The notes below the pieces were generated by a model, which saw nothing but the letters and a program-made list of their open reading frames with translations, did not search any database and was not told the origin of the DNA. Shown piece by piece: positions 1-6,911 of a DNA stretch of 10,429 nucleotides. Location of the stretch: assembly GCA_964529445.1 (NCBI GenBank), contig CAZGWJ010000093.1, positions 1 to 10,429 of the forward strand, given 5' to 3'. This DNA comes from CAZGWJ01 sp964529445. GTDB taxonomy: Bacteria > Oederibacteriota > Muellerivitia > Muellerivitales > Muellerivitaceae. Position numbers and translations under genes: made by a program. Within the stretch, counting starts at the first letter, position 1. Each line of letters starts with the position of its first letter.

Positions 1-2568
1 ACGCCGACCTTCACGCCTTCCCCCACCTGCGCGCTTCCTGGCACCGCCGGGGCGAGCGGCACCTACGCGAACGCCAACAGCTTCGGTGCAAACCAGATCG
101 TGGCCATCCCGGTGACGCTCCTCAAGGACGTGTCGGTGTACGCCCTCAACTACTACATCACCCAGGCGGGCATCCGCTTCCGGGCGGCGATCCTGACGGA
201 TGTCGCGAACGCGCCGGCCTCCCTCTACTGGCAGGGCGAGGAGATGACCTCGACCGCGGGTTGGAACCAGGTCCTGGTGCCGTCCATCACGGCTTTCACG
301 GGCAATTATTACGTGGCCCTCCTCTGCCAGAGCACGCTTTATTCGACCTACCAGGCGGGGAGCCGGACGATCTACAAGAGTCTTGCCTACGGACCCTATC
401 CCGCCTCCGTTTCGGGCGGTTGGAACAACTGGGGGTCCAACGAAACCTGCTTCCGCATGGACTATTGCAGCCTCGTGGCGGGCACCTACGACACAGCCAC
501 GCACACGGAGACCTGGACCTCGACGCCGACCTGGACCCCGACGAACACCGCCACTCCGACCATCACGAAGACCTTCACGAAGACACTGACGCCCGCCCCG
601 ACGGCCTTTTGCCCTGACGGGAGCGTCCCCGACATCACTTCCTCCATCAACACGGCGGCTGTCACGGGAACGACGTCGGGAGGGACGAACGACTTCAATA
701 ACTTCGGCATCGGGGGCTCCAGTCCCGACCGGGTCTTCCGTTTCACGTTGACCGAGCCGCGCCGGGTGACCCTTTCCCTTTGCGGTTCCGCCTTCGACAC
801 CTATCTGTACCTCCGAACGGTCTGTGACGACCAGACCACGACCGTGGCCGCGAACGACGATTCGACAGTGTGCGGGGTGGGGAGCAAGCAATCGCAGATC
901 ACGAACGTTACCCTCGATACCGGGACCTATTACGTCATCGTGGACGGGTATGGAAGCACGGTGGATTCTGGCTTGTTCTCGCTGAGCATATCGGCAATTC
1001 AGACGAGTTGCCCGGGGCAAGCGAGCGCAGGAATGACGGTCACAGGCTGGCAGTTGTGCTTTCATGGAGGAGTCGGCGGGTATGCCAATGGCTACCGTAT
1101 GTCGCTTGATCAGGACTCGAATTTGTCTGCTTTGTCGGTCTTTAACAATTATTCGAACACGGCCTATATGCGTTTGGCGGTATATAGCAATGTCGGTAAC
1201 TCACCACATCGCTTGATTGTGCAAAGTATGCCTATCACGACAAGCGGCACTGGTTGGACGACCGTCCCGGTTCCAACCACTCTTCTGTATGCGGGTCAAT
1301 ATTGGTTGATGGCATGCACAGAGATGAACAATCCCAATTATCCGTGCTTGCTCGGCAGAAGCAGCACGTCGAACGGCGGTTACGCGTACGTTGGCGCGTC
1401 GCTGCCTGCGACAATCACCGGCTGGAGCAATATGGGTAATTACGACTTGTCGATTTATGCGAACCTCTGCGGGGTATCACCGGGTGCTTATATCACGGCA
1501 ACGCCATCCAATACCTTAACCCCCACATTTACTTACACGCCATCATTCACGGTGACCCCGACTCCGACCGTCACTTTCACGGCCATCTCGACTTGCGAGC
1601 AACCGGGCGTGATCGGGCAGACGACGCATACGAGCAATTTGGGTAATTACTGCTCTTATGTGTTCTACGACGACATGGTGCTTACCAAAGCGTCCTATCT
1701 GAAGGCGCTCAATCTGGAACTGGTAAGCGGTTCAGGCGTTGGCCGGGCGTTCCTGTTCACCAGCCGTTACGACGGCATGCCCGGCAACTATATCGTCAGC
1801 ACGACCTTCAATCAGGTGGCGGGATGGAACCACATACCGATCCATACACCGCTCCTCTATCCCGGAAAGTATTGGGTGGGTTTCTCGACGAACGGGTGCC
1901 GGGATTATTACTGGCGCGGACAAACGGGCGATTCCGTTCGTTGGCAGACCAGCTTCAGTTGGGACACCATTATTACGAACCCCAATACCGATTACTTCAC
2001 GAGCGTTGACCTGATGGTGACGGCGGAATTGTGCCAGTTGGAACCGGGGACCTATCCCAGCCCGACCGTGACTCCCACCATCTCCCCGACCCCCACCTAC
2101 ACCCATACGCCCACACATACCCCGACGGTGACCTGGACGACCACGCCGACCCTGACGCCGGTGCTTCCGGCCTCCTGTGCCGACAGTCCCTTGGAGGACC
2201 TCACGGCTCGTATCAATAGCACACCGGTCGTGGGAAACACGTCGGCTTCCGCAAACGACTACGCAAGGGGCGCCTACGGCGCAGAGGCGCCGGACGACCT
2301 CTATTCCTTCACCCTGGCAACGCCCCGGGCGGTGACGATCTCCCTCTGTGGATCTTCCTTCGATACGTTCCTGTACCTGAGGAGCCAATGCGGGAACGAC
2401 TCCTCCACCATCGCCGCCAACGACGACGAGGCGGCCTGCGGGGGTACGGGCAAGCAGTCCCGCATCGCGCAGTACCTGGATGCGGGGACTTACTACGTCA
2501 TCGTGGACGGGTATCAGTTGGCTTCCGACGCAGGGCAATACATACTATCGATCACGGCGAGCCCGTGA
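1..2568 (+). CDS. Secreted modular protein with Thr-Pro linkers and PPC-like domains (5' truncated by window)
   Basis: The reading frame is open from base 1, already inside a Thr-Pro linker, so the true start lies upstream; the GTG at 100 is an internal codon. 855 residues are visible. In order: a beta-rich module A1 (about 28-480), linker (493-605), PPC-like module (610-1000), module A2 (1009-1470), linker (1495-1593), module A3 (1594-2034), linker (2056-2170) and a second PPC-like module (2176-2565) ending at the stop. A modules share a GW-x-x-(V/I)-P core and a later G-x-Y-(Y/W). They begin with a Cys and end with a Cys about four residues before an (A/P)-G-(T/A)-Y turn leading into the linker. 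Each PPC module has four Cys at matching positions and a GTYYVIVDGY strand. PPC domains are usually found in exported proteins. No sortase signal or C-terminal membrane anchor is visible, so release, or anchoring through the unseen N-terminus, is likely. No catalytic motif seen; an adhesin or matrix role is inference. Confidence 0.85.
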   Translation, partial: TPTFTPSPTCALPGTAGASGTYANANSFGANQIVAIPVTLLKDVSVYALNYYITQAGIRFRAAILTDVANAPASLYWQGEEMTSTAGWNQVLVPSITAFTGNYYVALLCQSTLYSTYQAGSRTIYKSLAYGPYPASVSGGWNNWGSNETCFRMDYCSLVAGTYDTATHTETWTSTPTWTPTNTATPTITKTFTKTLTPAPTAFCPDGSVPDITSSINTAAVTGTTSGGTNDFNNFGIGGSSPDRVFRFTLTEPRRVTLSLCGSAFDTYLYLRTVCDDQTTTVAANDDSTVCGVGSKQSQITNVTLDTGTYYVIVDGYGSTVDSGLFSLSISAIQTSCPGQASAGMTVTGWQLCFHGGVGGYANGYRMSLDQDSNLSALSVFNNYSNTAYMRLAVYSNVGNSPHRLIVQSMPITTSGTGWTTVPVPTTLLYAGQYWLMACTEMNNPNYPCLLGRSSTSNGGYAYVGASLPATITGWSNMGNYDLSIYANLCGVSPGAYITATPSNTLTPTFTYTPSFTVTPTPTVTFTAISTCEQPGVIGQTTHTSNLGNYCSYVFYDDMVLTKASYLKALNLELVSGSGVGRAFLFTSRYDGMPGNYIVSTTFNQVAGWNHIPIHTPLLYPGKYWVGFSTNGCRDYYWRGQTGDSVRWQTSFSWDTIITNPNTDYFTSVDLMVTAELCQLEPGTYPSPTVTPTISPTPTYTHTPTHTPTVTWTTTPTLTPVLPASCADSPLEDLTARINSTPVVGNTSASANDYARGAYGAEAPDDLYSFTLATPRAVTISLCGSSFDTFLYLRSQCGNDSSTIAANDDEAACGGTGKQSRIAQYLDAGTYYVIVDGYQLASDAGQYILSITASP

Positions 2569-2576
2569 TGGAAGGC

Positions 2577-2610
2577 AATGAGTAATTTGGAATGAGGAAT
2601 TAGGAATGAA
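2577..2610. repeat. A/G-rich dispersed intergenic repeat, copy 1
   Basis: An AT-rich run of short AATGAG, AATTTGG and GGAAT words lies just after the stop of the modular protein. Its first 17 bases match, with one difference, the reverse complement of the copy at 7409-7426. Related words occur at 7332-7349 and 9508-9537. Simple tandem GGAAT-type repeats of this kind are scattered between genes in many bacterial genomes; their role is unknown. Confidence 0.6.
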
Positions 2611-2614
2611 GGAT

Positions 2615-2639
2615 GGGCGGGGTTCCCCCGCCCTTTTTT
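2615..2639 (+). terminator. Rho-independent terminator
   Basis: A perfect 8-bp GC stem (GGGCGGGG at 2615-2622, CCCCGCCC at 2626-2633) with a 3-base loop is followed directly by six T. It lies 46 bp after the stop of the modular protein gene and should end its transcript. The metallophosphoesterase gene converges from the other side; the T run only suits plus-strand transcription. Confidence 0.85.
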
Positions 2640-2648
2640 ATTTGCGGC

Positions 2649-2740
2649 GCCCTCTCCCTTGACCCCTCTCCCGCTTGCGGGAGAGGGCAATCGTTCGAGC
2701 GCTGTTTCAGAGATGAACGATGGGTGAGGGGATGCACTTG
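2649..2740. repeat. CCCTCTCCCGC palindromic intergenic repeat
   Basis: A perfect 11-bp inverted repeat (CCCTCTCCCGC at 2664-2674, GCGGGAGAGGG at 2677-2687) has a second upstream copy of the left arm (GCCCTCTCCC, 2649-2658) that could pair with the same right arm. The following stretch up to about 2740 again ends in GGGTGAGGGG. GGGAGAGGG palindromes of this kind are a common dispersed intergenic element in GC-rich bacteria. Here it fills the gap between two convergent genes. The outer limits are approximate. Confidence 0.6.
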
Positions 2741-2753
2741 ATCCGTTCAAGGT

Positions 2754-3956
2754 TCAATCGGATCTTCGCAAAGTGATCAGCGTGATCTCGGGCGGGATGC
2801 CGAGGCGGTTCGGCGGGCCCCACCAGGCCGTGCCCCGGTTCACGTACAACTGCGTGTCCCCGATGCGGTAGAGTCCCGCCAGGTAGGGCTGGGCCAGGCC
2901 GGTCAAAAGGTTGAAGGGGATGAACTGGCCTCCGTGGGTGTGGCCCGACAGGACCAATCCCACCCCCAGGGACGCCGCGTTACGCGCTTCAACGGGTTGG
3001 TGAGCCAACAGGACCTTCGGGACGCCCTCCGGGATTCCCTCGAACGCCTTCGCGATGTCGGGAGGCGGCGTCAGGGGGATCCTCCTCGCCGTGAAATCGG
3101 GGATGCCCCCGATGGCCAGGGCGGCATCGCCCCGTCTCACGAGCAGGTGCTCGTTCGTGAGCACCCGGTATTCCAGCTCTTGCATCCTCCGGATCCAGCC
3201 CTTCGCGTCCCAATAGTACTCGTGGTTTCCCGTGACGAAGAGCTTGCCGTCCTTCGCACGGATGTTGCCCAGCGGTTCCGAGTCGTGGCGGAGCTTGCCC
3301 GGAAAACCGTCGGCCAAATCGCCCGTGAAGACAACCAGGTCGGCCTCCAGGGAATCGAGGATCCGCGAGGACCTTTCGGCGCAGGTGCGGCGATGGGTGG
3401 GACCCAGGTGCAGGTCGCTGAACTGCGCGATGCGATATCCCTCGAAGGCGGTCGGTAGATTCGCGAATGCCACTTCAACTTTCGCGACACGGGGAGGCAA
3501 AAGGGCCTGTACGAGCCCGGCGAGGTTCAGCAGGAACGCCGCCAGGACCAGGGCGAGGGAAGCCCGGGGTGAGAGGAGGGCCGCCGGGACGGTTCGAAGG
3601 GATTCCGAAAAATCGTTCGAGACGGGTCGGAGGGCCGCTCCGAGTCCGGCCGCCAGCCAGGAACCGAGGTCCCTGAAAAAGACCAGGAACAGAAGCAGGG
3701 TGAGAAAGCCCATGGAGAGATAGCTGGCCCAGTAGAGGAAGGTGCGAAGAGGGGAGTAGTCGGGGGTGAGGCGGTCTACCCACATGTCCACGGGGATGAG
3801 CCATTGGAAGAGGAAGAGGAGGATGAGGAGGCCCCAGAACCAGGTGCGCCAGGGGGCGGGTACGTCGGGGCCGATGAGGCGCTTGCCCATATAGAAGCAC
3901 CAGAGGGCCTGGATGAGGGTGAAGATGCCAATGAAGACGAGCATGCCTTGTCGCAT
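2754..3956 (-). CDS. Membrane-anchored calcineurin-like metallophosphoesterase (YkuE/YaeI type)
   Basis: 400 residues. The first ~155 hold about four hydrophobic segments (roughly 5-23, 38-56, 73-95, 131-153). The C-terminal catalytic domain carries the full two-metal phosphoesterase signature: DLHLG (D181, H183), GDLADG (D213), GNHEYYW (N244, H245), an AHQP histidine (H319) and GHTHGGQ (H339, H341). All metal ligands expected for the family are present, so it should be active. Related YkuE/YaeI proteins hydrolyse phosphodiester or pyrophosphate bonds, including in lipid-linked substrates, but the substrate here cannot be read from sequence. The multi-pass N-terminal region resembles longer members of the family. 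The start at 3956 lacks a clear Shine-Dalgarno; an ATG four codons in (3944) is possible. It lies 47 bp downstream of the lipoprotein gene on the same strand, with no terminator seen between, so co-transcription is plausible. Confidence 0.9.
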   Translation of the reverse strand: MRQGMLVFIGIFTLIQALWCFYMGKRLIGPDVPAPWRTWFWGLLILLFLFQWLIPVDMWVDRLTPDYSPLRTFLYWASYLSMGFLTLLLFLVFFRDLGSWLAAGLGAALRPVSNDFSESLRTVPAALLSPRASLALVLAAFLLNLAGLVQALLPPRVAKVEVAFANLPTAFEGYRIAQFSDLHLGPTHRRTCAERSSRILDSLEADLVVFTGDLADGFPGKLRHDSEPLGNIRAKDGKLFVTGNHEYYWDAKGWIRRMQELEYRVLTNEHLLVRRGDAALAIGGIPDFTARRIPLTPPPDIAKAFEGIPEGVPKVLLAHQPVEARNAASLGVGLVLSGHTHGGQFIPFNLLTGLAQPYLAGLYRIGDTQLYVNRGTAWWGPPNRLGIPPEITLITLRRSD

Positions 3957-4003
3957 GGGACCAATCTACAGGGGGAGGAGTGGCGGGTTCAAGGGGGAAC
4001 GGT

Positions 4004-4624
4004 TCAGGGGGTCGGGGTGGGGCTGGGAACGACCGGGGTCCAGCCGGGGAAGGTGAAGGTCGGGACGAACGTCGGAAACGGATAGGTCCAGGAACCGTTC
4101 GTAAATTGGCGGGTGATGTTCAGGTCCGTGGCAGGGATGGAAAGCCAGCTGTAGGAGTCCGTGATGCATTGGCACAACTGGCATCCCTCCTGGTAGGTCT
4201 TGAAGAGCGTGAGTCCGGGGTCGCAATTTTGTTCGATGAGGGTGATGGCGGAGGCCCCGCCGCACCCGAACTGCGAATGCCAGACGATGAGGGTCGTGGT
4301 CGAGAAGTCCGTCCCTGAGCAGAGGGTCATTCCCTCGAAGTAGGTCTCGCATTCCCCGGTGTCATGGAGGACGACGGGGTCCGGGAGGGTGATCCCCTTC
4401 GCCTGGTACAGGTCCGAGGCGTAGTTGTAACTGAAAGGCAGCAGGATGCCGGAGCCCAGGGTGGGGATGGCGATAGGGACGTGGCAGGTTACCGTCGGCG
4501 TAGGTGTCGGCGTGGCGGTGGGCAGGGGTGGGGCCGGCAGGGGTGGCTTCAGGAAGGGATCCCGGCAGGCGGTGAACAGGGAGACCAGGAAAATGAATGA
4601 TAGGGATAATAGGGTGCGCTTCAT
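4004..4624 (-). CDS. Small Cys-rich lipoprotein with Thr-Pro linkers
   Basis: 206 residues from the ATG at 4624. That start gives a textbook lipoprotein signal (MKR, hydrophobic core, lipobox LFTAC with lipidated C20) and has a GAGAG four bases upstream. An upstream ATG at 4705 in the same frame would bury the signal peptide and is unlikely. After C20 comes a Pro-rich tether ending in TATPTPTPT, then a globular part with eight Cys, including a CxxCxC cluster near residue 150, and a C-terminal tail rich in Pro, Thr and Phe ending in SPTPTP. The even Cys number in an exported protein suggests disulfides. I recognise no family. The Thr-Pro style matches the secreted protein at the left of the window, so both probably belong to the same export or surface repertoire. 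The gene is divergent from the GH5 hydrolase and upstream of the metallophosphoesterase. Confidence 0.75.
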   Translation of the reverse strand: MKRTLLSLSFIFLVSLFTACRDPFLKPPLPAPPLPTATPTPTPTVTCHVPIAIPTLGSGILLPFSYNYASDLYQAKGITLPDPVVLHDTGECETYFEGMTLCSGTDFSTTTLIVWHSQFGCGGASAITLIEQNCDPGLTLFKTYQEGCQLCQCITDSYSWLSIPATDLNITRQFTNGSWTYPFPTFVPTFTFPGWTPVVPSPTPTP

Positions 4625-4657
4625 TCGACTCTCGCAGTAATTTTGGATCGTCCTATA

Positions 4658-4684
4658 GACGGAAGACATCCCGTTTATTCCGTC
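4658..4684. promoter_or_regulatory. Dyad in divergent intergenic region (candidate operator)
   Basis: A perfect 7-bp inverted repeat, GACGGAA (4658-4664) and TTCCGTC (4678-4684), with a 13-base spacer, sits in the 116-bp gap between the divergent lipoprotein and GH5 genes. A TATCAT (4691-4696) next to it could be a -10 box for GH5, but no good -35 partner is visible. The position fits a regulator site; chance is not excluded. Confidence 0.25.
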
Positions 4685-4727
4685 CTGGGCTATCATAAAG
4701 CACATGACCCATCATCCGCCCACACCG

Positions 4728-4737
4728 AAGGAGGAAA
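4728..4737 (+). promoter_or_regulatory. Strong ribosome binding site of the GH5 gene
   Basis: AAGGAGGAAA lies directly before the ATG at 4741; AGGAGG (4729-4734) is six bases from the start codon. It fixes the start that also gives a good signal peptide. Confidence 0.9.
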
Positions 4738-4740
4738 CCC

Positions 4741-6288
4741 ATGCTGACCCGGCGGTTCTGGCCCTGTCTGATCCTTGCTTTTCTGGCTTTTGCGCCAGGA
4801 TGGGGTCTTTCTGAACCCGTGACATCCCCCACCCCCCTCCCGGAAGCCACTTGGCAGAAACTGCCCCGCTGGAGGGGGTTCAACCTCCTCAACCGCTTCT
4901 CGAAGGACTGGAGCAACCGGCCCTTCGTGGAGGAGGAGTTCCGGCTGATCCGGGAGGCGGGATTCGATTTCGTCCGCCTGCCCCTCGACTACCGCACTTA
5001 TATCCGGGACAACGACTGGGAGAAATTCGACGAGGACGTGCTGAAAAACCTCGACCAGGCGGTCGAGTGGGGAAGAAAACACGGTGTCCACGTGGATATC
5101 AACCTTCACCGCGCGCCGGGTTTCTGCGTGAACACCCCGAAGGAGGCGAAGGAACTCTGGACGGATCCCGAGGCGCAGAAGGTCTGCGCGAAGCACTGGG
5201 CGATGCTCGCCCGGCGCTACCGGGGACGGCCCAACCGGGAAATCTCCTTCAACCTCTTCAATGAGCCCTACGGCATCACGGGGGAAACCTACGCGAAGGT
5301 GGCGGGCATCATGTGCCAGGCCATCCGCAAGGTGGACGAGGATCGTCTCATCCTGTGTGACGGCAACGAATACGGCCGCGTCCCGGTGCCGGAACTCATC
5401 CCTCTGAAAGTGGCCCAATGCACCCGCGGCTACCAGCCCTTCGGTCTCACGCATTACCAGGCCCCCTGGGTGTCGGGGCAGACCTGGGCGAAGCCCCTCT
5501 GGCCTTCCCCGAAACTGCCTCAATACCTCTATGGTTCCGACAAGCCCGATCTCCAGGGACCGCTGGTGCTGGAAGGCGGTTTTCCTAAGGCGACGAAAGT
5601 ACGCCTGCGCGTGGCTACGGTCTCGCGGTTGGCGCGTTTCTCGGTGAAAGCCGACGGCAAGACGGTCTTCACCCATGTCTTCGAGCCCGGGAAGGGCGAG
5701 GGCGAGTGGAAGCAGTCGGTCTGGAAGGAGGAATGGAAGATCTTCCAAAACGTCTATGACCGGGATTACACGGCCGCGGTGCCCGCCGGGACGAAGCGCG
5801 TCGAGCTCGCGATCGGCGAGGGCGACTGGTTGACCTATTCCGAACTCGAACTGCAGGCCCGGGGGGGCATGCCCGTCACTCTCGTTCCCACGACCCTGGA
5901 CTGGGGCGTGAAGCCCGGGACCCTGTTCCTCAAGACGGACCTTCAACTGGACCCGGAGAAGAACAAGGACGCCGTGGACCGCACCTGGCATTGGAAGGAA
6001 TGCGTGGAGCCATGGTTGGCCCTTGAGGAGAAGGGAGTCGGCGTGATGGTGGGGGAATGGGGCGTGTACAACAAGACCCCCCACGACGTGACCCTGAGCT
6101 TCATGGAGGACGTCCTCGTCAACTATGGTAAGGCCGGCTGGGGATGGGCCCTGTGGAACTTCACGGGCGACTTCGGGCCCCTTGACAGCAAGCGGGCGGA
6201 CGTCACGTACGAGACCTGGGAGGGACATCAACTGGACCGGAAAATGATGGAAATCCTCCAGCGTAGCAGGGGGGAACCTGAGGAATAA
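4741..6288 (+). CDS. Exported GH5-family glycoside hydrolase (cellulase-like) with inserted beta-domain
   Basis: 515 residues, starting after a strong Shine-Dalgarno. Residues 1-24 are a signal peptide (RR, hydrophobic core, probable cleavage near GLS-EP). The (beta/alpha)8 barrel of GH5 follows: WRGFNLLN (44-51), FVRLPLDY with the conserved Arg (R79), DINLHRAPGF (H123), the acid/base glutamate in NLFNEP (E175), LTHY (H238, Y239) and the nucleophile in GEWG (E439), then WGWALWNF. Both catalytic glutamates are present, so beta-glycan hydrolysis is expected; the exact substrate is not readable. Unusually, about 135 residues (roughly 265-400), rich in short beta strands and resembling a carbohydrate-binding beta-sandwich, are inserted between the HY motif and the nucleophile strand. 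No linker, dockerin or anchor is seen at the C-terminus. It stands alone in its transcription direction, divergent from the lipoprotein gene. Confidence 0.9.
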   Translation: MLTRRFWPCLILAFLAFAPGWGLSEPVTSPTPLPEATWQKLPRWRGFNLLNRFSKDWSNRPFVEEEFRLIREAGFDFVRLPLDYRTYIRDNDWEKFDEDVLKNLDQAVEWGRKHGVHVDINLHRAPGFCVNTPKEAKELWTDPEAQKVCAKHWAMLARRYRGRPNREISFNLFNEPYGITGETYAKVAGIMCQAIRKVDEDRLILCDGNEYGRVPVPELIPLKVAQCTRGYQPFGLTHYQAPWVSGQTWAKPLWPSPKLPQYLYGSDKPDLQGPLVLEGGFPKATKVRLRVATVSRLARFSVKADGKTVFTHVFEPGKGEGEWKQSVWKEEWKIFQNVYDRDYTAAVPAGTKRVELAIGEGDWLTYSELELQARGGMPVTLVPTTLDWGVKPGTLFLKTDLQLDPEKNKDAVDRTWHWKECVEPWLALEEKGVGVMVGEWGVYNKTPHDVTLSFMEDVLVNYGKAGWGWALWNFTGDFGPLDSKRADVTYETWEGHQLDRKMMEILQRSRGEPEE

Positions 6289-6370
6289 TGGCCTGATGTT
6301 GTTGCAAGGACGGGCGACAGCCCGGGAAAATAATGAAAATAGCAACGCATGGGGATTTCGAATCGGGCGG

Positions 6371-6376
6371 TATAAT
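6371..6376 (+). promoter_or_regulatory. Candidate -10 box for the first PilZ gene
   Basis: A perfect TATAAT lies 39 bases before the ATG at 6416, in the 127-bp gap after the GH5 gene. No recognisable -35 hexamer sits 16-18 bases upstream, so an activator or a degenerate -35 would be needed. The same gap holds a short hairpin (CGGGC-GACA-GCCCG, 6311-6324) without a T tract. Confidence 0.4.
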
Positions 6377-6415
6377 TCGGTTAGCCGTTTAACCCAAGAG
6401 CGGTGGGGGGCGTTC

Positions 6416-6847
6416 ATGAAACAAGGTCTCGTCGAGAAACGACAGCATGAACGCGTCCAGGTCGCCCTCAAGGCATCCTATGAGATGCTCAGCGAGCAGA
6501 AAGCCCGGGAATACGGCAGCAGTTCCGCATTCATCACCCAGAACGATTCCGCGGCGGGTGGGGGCGGCATGTTTTCCTTCCTGAAGGGTGAGGCCAAGGA
6601 CCTCTCGGAAGGCGGCATGGCCCTGGTCGGGACCGAGGCCTTCCGGCAGGGGCAGAAACTGCTCGTGAAATTCGAACTTCCCTCGCTCCAGTCGGAGTTG
6701 ACCTACGTCGCCGAGGTGCGATGGGTCCAGCAGTTCGAGGAGATGAGGCGCCCGATGTACCGTGCGGGTCTGAAGTTCCTCCTTCTCAAGGCCGGCGACG
6801 CCATGAAGATGCACCAGTACATCATGAGCCGGATCCCCAAGTCCTGA
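6416..6847 (+). CDS. PilZ-domain protein, probable c-di-GMP receptor (paralogue 1)
   Basis: 143 residues from the ATG at 6416. An in-frame TTG start at 6296 would run through a TATAAT box and is rejected. The single domain has the two c-di-GMP-binding motifs of PilZ: RQHER (R9, R13), which is RxxxR, and DLSEGG (D62, S64, G67), which is [D/N]xSxxG. A later strand EVRWVQQF and a MYRAGLKFL segment complete the PilZ barrel pattern. Cyclic-di-GMP binding is therefore expected; the output partner is unknown. Between the two motifs lies a Gly/Ser-rich insert (about 34-58, including AAGGGGMFSF). The second PilZ gene begins 64 bp downstream on the same strand; the two share most motif-flanking residues and look like a tandem duplication. 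Such stand-alone PilZ proteins often control motility, polysaccharide export or surface attachment, which is inference here. Confidence 0.88.
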   Translation: MKQGLVEKRQHERVQVALKASYEMLSEQKAREYGSSSAFITQNDSAAGGGGMFSFLKGEAKDLSEGGMALVGTEAFRQGQKLLVKFELPSLQSELTYVAEVRWVQQFEEMRRPMYRAGLKFLLLKAGDAMKMHQYIMSRIPKS

Positions 6848-6911
6848 GGGGAACAGAGGGGCCCCTCCTTCGCCCCGGCCGATCGGATCCCTGGTTTCCG
6901 GGAGATTTGCC

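Noticed and set aside
100..102. GTG at 100 as the start of the modular protein
   Set aside because: The frame is open and protein-like back to base 1, with a Thr-Pro linker and the opening Cys of module A1 upstream.
490..2170. Repeated ACC/ACG-rich stretches looking like a tandem repeat or CRISPR-like array
   Set aside because: They are in-frame codons for Thr-Pro linkers, with no constant repeat unit or spacers.
1732..2538. 268-codon open frame on the minus strand
   Set aside because: It is antisense to the modular secreted protein and translates the Thr-Pro linker as Arg/Gly-rich low-complexity sequence.
6311..6324. Hairpin CGGGC-GACA-GCCCG as a terminator of the GH5 gene
   Set aside because: The stem is only five pairs and is followed by an A-rich run, not T.
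4693..6471. 592-codon open frame on the minus strand
   Set aside because: It is antisense to the GH5 gene, whose frame has a signal peptide, Shine-Dalgarno and catalytic motifs; the antisense product is Arg/Pro/His-rich with no domain pattern, typical of GC-rich shadow frames.
6856..6867. Perfect 12-base palindrome between the PilZ genes
   Set aside because: It has no loop or T tract and is short enough to arise by chance in GC-rich DNA; noted only as a possible protein-binding site.
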